The position numbers and the translations under genes were made by a program. 5,922 bases of DNA from an uncultured Prevotellaceae bacterium (lineage in GTDB: Bacteria; Bacteroidota; Bacteroidia; Bacteroidales; Bacteroidaceae). Of this stretch, positions 5,903 through 5,922 are shown piece by piece. Where the stretch lies: the NCBI GenBank assembly GCA_937893145.1, contig CALBJW010000010.1, positions 1-5,922 of the forward strand, given 5' to 3'. Each line of letters starts with the position of its first letter. The first letter of the stretch is position 1. The notes under the pieces are model-generated. The model was given only the letters and a program-made list of their open reading frames with translations, was not told where the DNA came from and searched no databases.

Positions 5903-5922
5903 ACATTAAACTATTAAACCTA
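5903..5922. repeat. 8-bp repeat start at the right window edge
   Basis: ACATTAAA and CTATTAAA lie in 8-bp register and are followed by CCTA at the edge. They match the CCnATAAA array at 2849-2896 in unit length, composition and position after mini-hairpins. The array probably continues outside the window, ahead of another gene. Confidence 0.55.

Overview
The window looks like chromosomal DNA of a Bacteroidales bacterium, most likely the Prevotella/Segatella group. This rests on four things: a good Bacteroides-type promoter (TTTG-N20-TAnnTTTG), no Shine-Dalgarno sequence before the second gene, large modular exported proteins, and a shared C-terminal tail (Y-[ND]-L-[QS]-G-[QR] ... G-I-x-I-x-x-G-K-K) typical of that group. 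I made no database search, so the taxonomy is inference.

Layout. (1) About 3-2342, plus strand: the 3' part of a large multidomain surface or secreted protein. It has two N-terminal beta-sandwich-like repeats, a duplicated glycine-rich beta module split by an acidic stretch, and a Bacteroidales C-terminal module with the conserved tail. The gene runs off the left edge. (2) 2343-3001: a 659-bp non-coding interval that is unusually structured. It contains a 135-bp cloverleaf-type inverted-repeat element (A), an array of ACGAAAC mini-hairpins whose arms change in a complementary way, a second cloverleaf-type element (B), and an 8-bp tandem repeat. It ends in the promoter of the next gene. (3) 3002-5857, plus strand: an exported 951-residue protein with a signal peptide, a carbohydrate-binding-like domain, an FN3-like domain, a putative zinc metallopeptidase core (HExxHxxGxxT), a beta-trefoil-like region, a helical spacer, a second carbohydrate-binding-like domain and the same type of tail. 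(4) 5858-5922: the same intergenic modules start again (G-run, mini-hairpins, 8-bp repeat) and are cut by the right edge.

The two genes are co-oriented, but the long gap and the promoter before gene 2 suggest separate transcription units. Both products are probably exported and may act on glycans or glycoproteins at the cell surface; no substrate can be read from the sequence. The least explained part of the window is the non-coding DNA. Two unrelated-sequence cloverleaf elements share one topology, and the mini-hairpin array and 8-bp repeats occur in the same order after both genes.
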